Below are positions 9,780 through 21,700 of a DNA stretch of 64,000 nt, piece after piece; the stretch's first letter is position 1; the number at the start of each line of letters is the position of its first letter. The notes below the pieces were generated by a model. The model did no database searches. It had not been told where the DNA came from and was given only the letters and a program-made list of their open reading frames with translations. The position numbers and the translations under genes were made by a program. The stretch is from Ancylostoma caninum. Lineage: Eukaryota > Nematoda > Chromadorea > Rhabditida > Ancylostomatidae. The stretch is taken from the NCBI GenBank assembly GCA_037903475.1, contig JBAJFG010000290.1, forward strand, positions 620,001 to 684,000, written 5' to 3'.

Positions 9780-12700
9780 GTAAGCCATACTACTCCTTTC
9801 TAGCCCAAACAAATTAGAAAATGGAGAATTTCTTCGCAGACTCTACTTGTTTCCTCAAACTTCGAATGACCATCTTCGCTAATAAAACGCTCGTATCAGC
9901 ATATTATCATCTCCCTAATCTGGGCCCGGATGCATCATTGATATCACCCATGGTAAACAATGGTGAATGTGTTAATGTACCTGAATCCATCTTTATCAAC
10001 ATATTTACGCATACGTGATGTCCATACCTAGCTGCTAGCCATGGGTAATCAAACCCATGGGTAAGAGGTTACCCATCCTTCCAATAATGATGCATCCAAG
10101 CTCTATGCTAATAGGAGAGCCTCTTTTAGACAACACAAAGAATTTGTTAGATCACTTTAAACACTTGAATATGAAGTCCCACAAAATAGCGAAATGGCAT
10201 ACGCTGCAAAATGAAGAACTCTTTTGCAGGCGAAGTCATCGTTCGACTGGGACGCGTACCTTCGTGAACAGAACGCTGAAGCAGCTCCACGAGAATGTTT
10301 CTTTCAACCGGACACGGCATCGGAAAACAAGTTCCAAATCGGAAAGAAGTTAATGATTGCTGACCCCAGAGGTACGATTTAGCCAAGCCAATTTTTGTTT
10401 TCGTTAGTAAACGAATTATGTTATTTATGAATTTCTCAAATATCGAGGAGGGTCTTAAAGGCAGTGGACCCACTTTTAGGAACAGGATCATAATGTATAC
10501 ATATTAGCATTTCGCTGCTAAAACTATTTTTAGACGAAAAGTAAAATTGAATCTTTTTGGGTTTGCCTACCTGGATTAAATCTTTACTCATACTTTATTA
10601 TGACTTCTCGAACAGTAACGTAGGGCATAATAGAAGTGATGCTGGAAAAAGCTACGCAGTTTCAAAGTGAATGCTCGACCCCCACCTGAAAACACGCTGT
10701 GTGAAAGATAGGTTGGATTGACTTAAACCAGAAGTTGCGGCAGGATATTGATATTAACCAGAGGAAAAAAATTGAATATGCATAAATCGAAAGGAAAATC
10801 AGAAGCAATCACTACTGCTACTTGTAGTTTACAGAGAAAAAGTTAAAGGTCTTAAACTTTGGGTTTAAGGTCTCATATTATTCAAATGCAGAACGAACTT
10901 ATGCCTCGTTCATTACATACTACGTTATGCCGCTCTTGTTAACCATTTAAGCTATTAAAAACTCGTGTGCTGAGACTTTTGTCAAATGGAGACCAGATAT
11001 CTGGTCTCATGTTTTCTTTAGTAAATTTCCAATGTCGGCCTTTTTTATTGGCGCACCTTCGAGTGCACAAAACAAACATAAAAGGAGCGTATGTTCGAAA
11101 CCTTACTTTGGAGTTAGCAGTTGTCCAAGTCCTTGTAGTAAGCCGGTAACATCTACCGATGAACATTCCAGGTCCGTCTGGCTCTAGTGCGATGTTCTGC
11201 CTTGGAACTGTCGTCAATGTCTACAAACTTTGGCTATGCGTACGACTGGAGGGTTTGGACAACTCGCATGAGAAATGGATTTTCTGTGATGACGACTCAA
11301 TCCAACCTATAGGGTAACCGAACAGAAGAAATACTTCCAGTTAACACTTACTTCATTGCATGTTTTGTCATTTTCAGTGACAGTGCCGAAGATCACATGA
11401 AACTGAATCCTCCTATTGGTTTTATTCATCATCACGGTACCTTCCCAAAGTTCCTCGAACAACATTTGAGACCCGATGATGAAACGGGAGAGTCGATGCT
11501 TTGTCCGGCTGAATGGTTCCATCCAGTAAGTCTTTTTACTGAAATGGTGTTTAACAAGGTTTCTGAATTTTGAAAGTTCACTTCAAAATTTAACCATGTT
11601 TTCGGGAAAAGCTTGACCAATCACAAATCGAAAAAGTGATCACAAAGAAGTGCGACTTGAACGATATGCTTGTTCCATTTGTGTTTTTGCATGTGCTACT
11701 GTTATGCTTCCAGATCTCGGAGAGTCTTCGACCGGCGCGGAATTTCTTCAAGGTTGGTCAAAAAGTGGAGGCCATTGATCAGAGAAGCTTCAACGGAAAA
11801 ACTTGTCCGGCTACTATCGTGGAAACTACTAAGGTAGATTTGTCAGTTGCTCCTTAAGAATTAGTTTCTCTTCCTCTTTTTTTTAACCCTGAAACCTTTC
11901 TAAGTGTCTATTAAAGAGAACTTATACTAGGGTGCGTGCGTCAAACGCATGCATTCATTTGTGTAGGATTCCCATGAAGACCAGTCGACGTCGCACGTGC
12001 ATTCTCAACGGAAAGAACGTGCGACTGCCACGAAGCCGTAAACGCGTGCGTCTGAGCTGTGTCAGCGATGCGACTCGCCCTTTCCTTCATCATATATAAA
12101 CGCACGCGCGTCAAACGCAGCACCTAGTATAGGCTGCCCTTAAGACATTAGGACCCGTACAATAGCATTCTCGAAAACATTTGAGCGGAAAATAAAATTA
12201 AAACATTGATTCACCAGAAAAGCTTCGCTTTGAAGACGTGCCGTTCAAATGGAACAAGTTATCCTGCTGACAAGTCGCCTTGCCTCCTCCGGAACGGAGA
12301 CACGACTGAGCTCTGACGCTCAAGCGCCGTCTCATATACGCCTCTCAAGGGTGGGAGACGAGCCGTCACGTGACAAGGAGGGGCAGAACGCAGGTTGAAC
12401 AACACCACAGTTACTCCGGTCAGCAGCTAGCCCTCTCAACGGAGCTGAAACATGGGGTGTGCCGCAACGCAGCAGACGGAATATAGCACTTCTTGGCGAA
12501 AAGGGAGTTGGGGGGGGGGGCAGCCTATAAAAGGTCATAGGCTTCACCTTGTAAGCCTAAGTAAAAGCACTAGCCTAAGCCTAAGCTTAAGCCTAAGCTA
12601 AGCCTAACCCTAATCCTATGCTTAAGCATGCGTTTAAGCCTAAGCGTAAGGCTTAGGCTTCAGAGGAGTGCCCCCCCCCCACTCCCTTTTCACCCACTTC

Positions 12701-15700
12701 TTCACCATGAAACAATGTCTGCCTTCCCGTTTTTGGGGAGAGACCTGGCAGGTTCTACTGTGTTTGCCTTATCCAGTTATCCGTGTGCAGGTTGCCCCAC
12801 GGTTCTCACAGCACAATGCGTACACCATCCGACAATCTACTGAAGACAGGCTGTAGTTTGCATGTGGTTTGTGTAGAGCGTTAGGCCTGGGTCATGCTTT
12901 ACAGCGACGCTGTCGCTTCGACCGTTCACCACCACAAGTTTACTCACAGTGGCTCCTACGCCAACACGGTATTCCATGCAAACTCTGTGATAAGATATGA
13001 GAACTCGTAACATTTTGTTCTCATCATTTCGATTCATTTTCTTCACCGCGACGGTGGCGCTGTGAAGTGTGTCATGGGCCTTATGGGGGCTTGAACACTG
13101 GAGTCTTGTGTATGTGACGAGACGCTTTTGTCATGAATGAGAAATAGTAAAGTTGAGAGGATCTTCATGTCTCCTGCTACTGGTACACGGGATTCCGTGC
13201 AAAACTGCAAAAGAAAAACCGCTTTCGAGCACTAACTTATGGGGAGCTTGTATGTGGAGAATTAGGAAGGCTATTCATTTTGATAAAACCCTTTCCAAAA
13301 TAGTCTAATATAGTCTCATTAATTCCTTCGAAGCTTCGAAGAGGACCCTATACAAAAAATCACTTATGCATAAATAGCCTGAGGCAGGATAAAAAATAAC
13401 AGAAAAGAGCCTCCAGAAAGCTGTTTTTTTTTTTACAGTAAAGAACTCACGATGCAATTAACTCCACAGATCCATTTCAGTCGCAAATCCAAATCCATTT
13501 TGATGGCTGGAACAACGGCTACGACATCAAGGAACCTTACACCACGCGATATGTGATGCCAGTCGGATGGTCGCAAAGAAATGGAGTCGAGATCAGTCCG
13601 CCAAAATCTGGAGGAAAAAGTGTGTTCGTGAACATTTTCTGTAAACACAGTTCCAGACTAACCGTAACATCATCGTATCTTCGTGTCGGGACCACGGTGG
13701 GGGGGGCTTGTATATAGATCATAGAGCAGTAGTGGATACAGTCGTGATAGTGCTTTATTTCAATAGAGTAGAAGTCACAGGGAAAAGGTTCTGACATGTA
13801 GGTCTGAACGGGTTAGAACGTGGTGGTGTGGAAAGCACTCGTTAGAACGCGTGTAGTGCATGTCTGTACGTGTCAGAATCAGTTTTTCACCCGTAACGAA
13901 ACGCAGTCGCGGCGATAGCTATCGCAAAGCGGCCGCAGCGACGACAATCCGAAACTGCCAGCGACTGTAAATGCTGGGTGGGCGAGAGAGGTATTTGAAC
14001 TACACCCTGAAGATGTTTAACAAGGTAAAACCCAATTAATGGAACTCAATTTTACGAGTGCTCGATGAGAAAGCCGTACAGTCAGCTGTTAGCGATATCA
14101 TAGCAGTAAGTAGAGAGCTCAAAGAGTCGCTTACCTATGAAGATGATGAGGGAAAAGCCATTGTCGGAGCCCGTTGATGCGATCAAGCGGTTAGACGAAG
14201 CGCCAGCTCACGCAGGCTCGGCCGCTTCTGGCTCTGTCATTCGGTGCCGGGACCTACAAACGCATCCAATGCGGCAACGTCTCAAACACAGGTTTTGATG
14301 CTTGCTCTGTTTTAATTACTGCAGCTTTTGGGAGATCTCGAGGTCAACAATGTATTTCACTATAAATCTTCTCATCTAACTGCCGCGATATGAGCTCTAC
14401 ACTGTACTACGGGAGTTTCTTCTGAAATCGTTGTGGGACCTGCGCGTCAGGTTTTTTTTCTCGCACCAGCACGAATTTGGCAGGGCCGCCTGTCTGTGAC
14501 CTTCACGCTGTCTGCAATAAAGTGTCGATTTGCATCGCACAAAATCCTGTCACCAAACACTTTATTCAATCAGAAGATGCACTTTTTGCAGTCATTGTGA
14601 ACAACGGTGGATGTTATGTTTCGTAATGGTTGCATTCTTTTCGCTCTTTTTTGATACTTCCAATACTGCTTCGGATTTTTGTCACTGTATAGCCCTGTAC
14701 TTGAGGGTATGGAGCTCCGCAACGCTAGCACTCCTTCATATCTTTATCTCTAGCGAGCAGATCATTGAATGATATCTTGAAGACAAATAGAGATAACGAT
14801 GAGCCCTGATAGCTAGAGACAACGCTACGGAGTGCTAAGCGTTGCATACATCGCTATTCCCACATGACCATGCCTCTGTCCAAGGTAACTCGCATTTATC
14901 CGAGCAAACACAGGTTCCCTGTGAACCTACTGAAGAACTACCTGGTGATTAATCGTGGAGTTTCCGGGGTCAGTTAGGGGATTTACAGGAATTGCACCCC
15001 TCACATTGGGAGAACATCATATCATTTGTTATCCCTTTTTGATACGTGTTAACCCAAACACTGATTGTGGGTTAGAGTATCTGCAGGCTTTGCCAGTTCA
15101 AAATTGAGGGTAAAGTGGAGTTGGGGGGTGGGCACTTGGTATTAGTCGATAAAATGACCTGTCATACACGTTCTGACTTGTTTGCATTTCAGGTAACTAC
15201 TGTACATTGAGAGAGCTAACAAGTCCGAGCGTTCTGGACGTGTCAGCTAACAAGTCTGAACGTGCAGGACAGGTCATATCATCGGCTTATACCAAGTGGC
15301 TCCCCCCCCCCCCCAACTCTCATTTTCCCCAAAATTGAATAGAAATGAATCGGCGATATAAGAGATAATGACCGTGGAAATGATACGTATCGATTGCCAC
15401 GTTACATCGCCATGAATCGCTGCCAAACGGAGCTCAGCGCCCGTACTCTCGAAGATGTGCCCAAAATGAACTGGCGATGTGAGTGATAGCAATAGTGGAA
15501 GCGATGCCTATCCATCGCCGCGCACCATTTATTGTCATCGCTCTTACGTCTGGGGTCTCCTCACTCACTTTATCCATGTGGCGATCGCCACGATTGCTGG
15601 AGAAGTCTGGGGATACTCTGAGACCAATAAGCTGAAACGTACGCGACTTGTCAAAAGTAGCTCTGCGCCCTCCACGCAGGATTTCACCTACACCGAGTCG

Positions 15701-18700
15701 GTTCCGAATCGCCTGTAGTGGAGAGCGCAGAGCAGTTCTTGCAGTCATAGGGTTTTTATTGTTGTTTATTGGCCTAGAATGTTAAAACGGCTCCGGAAGT
15801 GACATGAGAGTAGGCACATCATTTTTCATCGCACATCTCTTGAGGCCAGCGCCACATCATTGTTCATCCAGGTTGATACGCGTTAACTAAAATGTTGGTC
15901 CTATAACGGTTAAAGAGCAATTTATACTGTGTTGCGTGCGTCAGACGCACGTACAGGAAGCTCCAAATGTATGCAGTCAAGAGGGCGTGGCCACGGCGCG
16001 GCTTCTTGATCAGACACACGCGCTCTCTATGCTGCCTCTGGCTTCTCTGACTCTGCAGCCAACCAGTGGCAGCATGCCGAGCGCCTGTGTCTCTGTCTAA
16101 AGCCGCGTCGTGGCCACGTCTCTCTTGACTGCGGACGTTTGGAGCTTCCTGTATAGGGAAGTCCAAACGTACGTAGACAAAAGTCGAGATCGCGGCGCGG
16201 CTCTCATGGGCAGAGACGCAGACGCACACTATGCTGAGCTCCCGTGACTCTGCCCAAGAGAGCCGCGCGGCGGTCCCGACTCTTGACTGCATCCGTTTGG
16301 AGTTTCCTGTATATACCCACTTGCGAAGGATTTTCCATAACGACCGGTCATCGCGGCATGTGCATCCTCAATGAGAAGAATGTGCGGCCGCCGCGAAGCC
16401 GTTAAACGAGTGCGTCTGAGCTGCGTCAGCGATGCGACTGGCGCTATCCTTCATCATATAGAATTTTTGAGAACGACTGTAGGCACACGCGCGCCAGACG
16501 CACGCACCTAGTACAAGTAGCCCTCAACCCGTACCAACACGGGTTAACTACTGATATGGCGCTGCCTAATTACGAGCAGTGTAATAGCGACTAGGGTAAT
16601 TTATACTATATGTGTGCATTTGGCGCGCGGTGTCTATTTTACGAAGGATAGGGCGAGTCGCATCACTGACGCACCTTCTCAGACAAAAGTGCCGTGCGAG
16701 CGGGCCTCGGTAGAGCGGGTCACAGCCATGTCGCGGCCCGCTCGCTTGGTTGTCGCAGCCCGCTCGCACGGTTGTCGTGGCCCGCTCGCACGGAAAATCC
16801 TCATGCGAGTGGGCCGCGACAACATAGACTGGTCCGAAATACCGTGCGAGCGGGCTACAATAACCGTGCGGGCGGGTTGCTACAACCGTGCGAGCGGGAC
16901 GCGACATCGCCACCGCCCGCTCTACCGGGGCCCGCTCGCAGCCATGTCGCATCCCGCTCAATCGGACTTTTGTCTGAGTTCTTTTCATTGTGGATATGCA
17001 TTTCGCCTTGACCAGTCTTCATGGAAAATCCAGCACAAATGAATGCGTGTGTTTGATGGACGCACGCATCCTAACTCAGACAAAAGTGCCGTGCGAGCGG
17101 GCCACGGTAGAGCGGGCGGTGGCCATGTCGCGTCCCGCTCGCACGGTTGTCGTGGCCCGCTCGCACGGTATTTCGGACTAACCTATGTTATCGCGGCCCG
17201 CTCGCACGAGGATTTCCCATGCCAGCGGGCGACGACAACCGTGCGAGCGGACTGCGACAACCGTGCGAGCGGGACGCGACATGGCCACCGCCCGCTCTAC
17301 CGGGGCCCGCTCGCAGCCATGTCGCGTCCCGCTCGATCGGACTTTTGCCTGAGAATATAAATTGCCCTATTCACGTTTGCTGCAGACTTGCCGTTCAGCG
17401 CAAAGGTTGCAACGTGGTGCACAAGATCTCACTTTTTTTCAATTTTTGAGGCTAGTGTTTTCTACTCAGATTAAAAAGAAGTGAATTTAAAACAGATATC
17501 GGTCTCAAAATGAGCACGAGAATATCGTAAAAGTTGAGAGAAGTAATGAAAGGAAGCAAAAAGAGTGTACATAACCTTTCTGTCGCTGTCACCTGGTTTT
17601 TTGATCTCCGATTTGTCGATATCACGAGGACTGGGTCGTTCCCCCTGGAGCATCCTCTTATTAACCTACATATTATGATCTGGCATTAGTGTTGAAGTAT
17701 TTTCGGTTCGTCGTACAATTCTTTAGATCCATCTCCTTCGACCATTTTACCTTGTTGTGACCTGGAAAATATTGTTGAAATATTCACGGATTCTCCAGAT
17801 CCTAACGCCGCAGTGATTTTCAGGCAAAACCACACCAACTACAGTAGCACGACAGAGTGCAGCGTCAGATCAAAAGCCTAAACATCGACAGAACGTCGCA
17901 AAACCGACGCATCGATCGTATCCCGGCCATCATCACCCGTCCTCCTCGAAACATGTTATACGGTTATCAGATATGCATGTGAATCCACTGCAAAGCATAA
18001 GAAGAGGGCGGGCCACTAGTGGGTATTGCTTTATTCATTAAAGTTCATCTTTATTGGTTTATTTACATTTGTAGCTGCTCCTGGAGAGGGTATTTCTTTG
18101 AAAATGTCTTAATCTAAATTCTTAGATTTCCTATTTTTGCTTTTTTTTTTCAGAACGCCCATCATCGTCGAAAAGCGGCACGGCGACGCCACCGTCGAAG
18201 AAGGGCGTGGAGGGAAGTTCCATACGCAGTTCGTCATCATCGTCAACAGGGACTACAAATTCTTCCAAGTTTGCGTATGAGGTGAGCTTCACTGCGTGGG
18301 TTGCAGCTGAGGATGTATAAAAGTTTTTGCGCCGAATGAATATAGTACCACTGCCATTCCGAGCTACAGTTTCTCTTTTCGCAGACCAGAACTGCGTAAT
18401 GGGTGAGTGAACTTGGGTACCCGCAGCCGGCGGCGGCTGGTACTTTAATGCCAGCTCGCGCGCTCCAAGGCAATTGCCAGCGCCGCGGCTGACTTGTGTT
18501 GCGCATAGCACTAGCACCGCCCAAATCGTCGCTACCCCGCCCATTCTGCCGCGCGCGTACGCAAACATGGAAGGGGCCCACAAAATAGGCGAAATGAGTT
18601 AAAGAGGATATCGTAGAGTAATTCTGATGAAGTGCCGCAGAAGAAATCGGCTTTTACTTGAGTCATGGGTTTTACATTGTGATCATTATAGTTAACTGAT

Positions 18701-21700
18701 TTTGTGTGTAGAAGCTTTTGAGCTTCTGAAAGCGTAATGATTCCAGAAATACCAGTGCGTCAATACTGTTCACTTTAGGAAGAGCAGCCATGGACGTCGA
18801 AAATTCTTGAAATTTGCACAATTCGAATCTTTTTTTGGATTTTTTGGACTCCCTCTAAATTATCATGCTTATCTCGCGTACAGTTTGCTTTTGTGTTTTG
18901 TCCGTACTCTCGTATCCTTCATGTATATGCGCATTCCCCTAATTATCACACCGATCCCAATTACCAGATTGCATACATAGTCAGTTCGCCGAAAAAAAAA
19001 AGAGTAATGGAAATGAAACTTGTGTGTGACCCAGAAATTGATGTATTTCAATTCTTTTGATCCTTTTCATGGGGTTTTCCTCCAGAACTTGAGCGTTCAA
19101 CATTTTTGACAACTATCCTTTGAGCGTGTGTGTTATTATTCGAATCGACTACTACTCCACGCCAGATGAGGTGTAAGAAATGTCTCGCAGATATGTACTG
19201 TGCCTGCAGGCGTACCTCATGGATACAATGCCATTAGATCGCCACTCTATAACCGTTTTGGTAATATTGATTTCATGGAACCAAGAATGCAGTAGTCGAA
19301 TGGGCTGCAATTCCAAGGCAAAAAACATGTGAAACGTTTTGGTGTTCGTTTAAAATATTCATTTTTCCATTGATAAAATAAGGAGTAGACTCTGTTATTT
19401 TTTTCGTTTTGCTCAGAAGTCTAAGTGTAAGTGTGTTTCAAATCCAATTTCAATTCAATGATTTAATTCAGCTATATTCTTAAGAAAAGGCAATATTAAT
19501 GGAAATAACGTCTTCTTTAGTAGGTCTAAAAAATTTGAAGGATCAGAAGCCGTTGGCAAACTCTAAAGTGTCGCAAGAAAGTTGACTTTAGTCTGCATCG
19601 AAATCTTCCTAATTATGGTTCTGATGAAAGTAGAGCACTAGGCAGTTCAGCAACCTTTGCTTAGGCAGATTTATTTTCAGAGAAAAAAGACATCATTCCT
19701 CAGCGCGTCAACGCTTTCGAAATTCCTTCGTGAAAACGTTCAAAATAGTGTTGTCCTTCAGAGTCCCTTTATTTAATCCTTTACAGATACAAGTTCTTCG
19801 CCAAGTAGCTTTAGGAATAAAAATTACACCACTCCGTATGTACCTTAACTGTGAAAGAAGACGTGGTCATTTAAAGAAGATTAATTACGAATGATGGCGT
19901 TACGATGGATGAGGTTGGACGCAGGTTCAGAACTAGGCGGGGTAAGAATGGAGATAGAACGAAAGAACAATGAAAGAATGGAATGGAAAATGTGTTGTTT
20001 GCTGATAATATCTTCTCTATTTAAGCCTATTTACTTGTCATATCTGAACTATCACACTATTTACTTGTCATATCTGACCAATCACAATATTATCAGCGCT
20101 AATTTCCATTAATCACAAGAGTTTCCGCTTCACGGATCTCTTAGATGCCATTCACACTTCTTCGTCGCAGCGCGAATGCCGCGCGCGGTGGTTGGTTGGG
20201 TTGCAGCGGTGGGCGGGGTTAAGAAACTACAGCGCGAGCCGGTGGTAATTTACAGTCGCTTTAGCAGCGAGCACTCGAGCTGGCAGTAATTGACAGTCGC
20301 CAGCGGCTGCGGGTACCCAAGTTCCTCCTCCCCTGCGTAATGCGTCGAGTAGACACCTGGCAACACTCCTCCCAGCTGCTGCCGTTCTTCCCCCAATCGC
20401 TGCCATCCTTCAGAAACTGCTGGTAAAGCGAAAGCTTGAGTAGCGATCGAGGGGAGAATGGCAGCAACTGGGAGCAGCTGCTGCTAGGGTTTCTACTCGA
20501 CGCATTACGCCATTCGTACTGCGCTCGTGCTGCACAGTTATCACAGTTAGTATGCGGCTTGCGTAAAAACTATGCTTCTATCGAAAATTTCTGAGCGTGC
20601 AATTCTTTTTTCGTTTTTGATCTTGTAGCATTATTCCGCTTCAGCGGAACCAGAGTCTTCAAAAAAAAAATCAAATCCATTTTGTACCCTAACCCCACTT
20701 TGCATGGTTATGTAAGATCTTCTAGGACCTAGCACGGAAAGGTTATTTTAGACGATGATCACGAATATCAACATCATTTTGCATGCCACCCCTGTTTCTT
20801 CGCCGAAATTTTTCTCAATTTCCTGCAGTATTCTGGCGAAAAGGGAGTTGTTGGGTGAGGAGGGGAGGGGCACCTAACAAAAATTGATAAACCAACCTGC
20901 CTTACACGTCCTGACTTGCTAGTTAACACGTCCCGAACACGCTGACTTAGTAGACAAGTCTCTCTTGTAACATGCAACAGTTACCTGAAACGTGAACAAG
21001 TCAGAACGAGTAGGACAGGTCAAGTTATCAACCAATATAAAGTGTCCCATCCCAACTCCCTTTTCCCCCTCTATTCCTAGCATAACCTTACAAAAATGAA
21101 GTTGAGGTACAAAATAGATGCGCTCGCTAATCATGTTTAGTACTACAAATAACCCCTCCACTCAAAGATCGAGAAGATTCTGTGGGATACTATACACGTA
21201 GCATAGTTACCGAAACCCTTTCAAAAATGGGATTACAATGGAAGATGGATATGACATTTGTGTTAGATATGTACCTAAAATAGCTCCCTGTGCGAAGTTC
21301 CATCGCAGAAGAATGGGTTTGCCAAAGTGGAATAGTGTCATTTTTAGTAGAGCTTAGTATATATGTAGACAACGATTAATCGTAAGCTGTATTGCAAGCT
21401 GTATTTTGTAATTCTTGCGATACACGTTTGTTTGCCCTCGGCATTCAAATATCTGGTCGGAAAAGTTTGTAAGTTATTGCGTGAATGCGTTATACGTTTT
21501 GGAAATTTCTGTACTCTGTATCTGTACTTACTTTTTTGAGAAGCCATCTCCTCTCATGGCTTTGGAGAGATTACGAGTGAATGCGCAGCAACCACGCTCA
21601 GAAAACTCAGTCGAGGATAAAGTCAAAGGTGAGTATTGGTTTAACACAAGAATTCATATGAAAGCTATACGTTCAATAAAAACCGTGGTGAAATTTTATC

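Larger units (their letters stand above)
15923..16530. mobile_element. MITE family A, copy 3, interrupted by two other elements
   Basis: The host begins CAATTTATACTGTGTTGCGT and ends ACGCACGCACCTAGTACAAG. It resumes at about 16314 with the family core (ATGTGCATCCTCAATGAGAA, CGTCTGAGCTGCGTCAGCGA, TCCTTCATCATATAG). The first arm is cut by the tandem palindromes at 15952-16311. Confidence 0.7.
16597..17372. mobile_element. MITE family A, copy 4, with two nested insertions
   Basis: The host starts GTAATTTATACTATATGTGT with TTTACGAAGGATAGGGCGAG and ends at about 17072 with GACGCACGCATCCTAAC, resuming after the second insertion as ATATAAATTGCCCTA. The two GC-rich elements at 16679-16977 and 17076-17352 sit inside it. 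The open frames of 100-142 codons over this stretch are by-products of GC-rich repeats. Confidence 0.7.

Noticed and set aside
16679..17352. CRISPR-like repeat array
   Set aside because: The repeats occur in both orientations with irregular spacers inside a TIR element in a eukaryotic intron.
16566..17449. Overlapping open frames of 100-142 codons on both strands
   Set aside because: They translate the GC-rich family C repeats and change content between frames. The same DNA has inverted ends and repeated 13-mers, so it is transposon sequence.
17955..18281. Alternative joining of exon 8 at 17962 to exon 9, giving a stop at the end of exon 9
   Set aside because: It keeps phase but ends the protein before the SLED and SAM exons. 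The 18018 donor joins all 21 exons in one frame. The short form could exist as an isoform.
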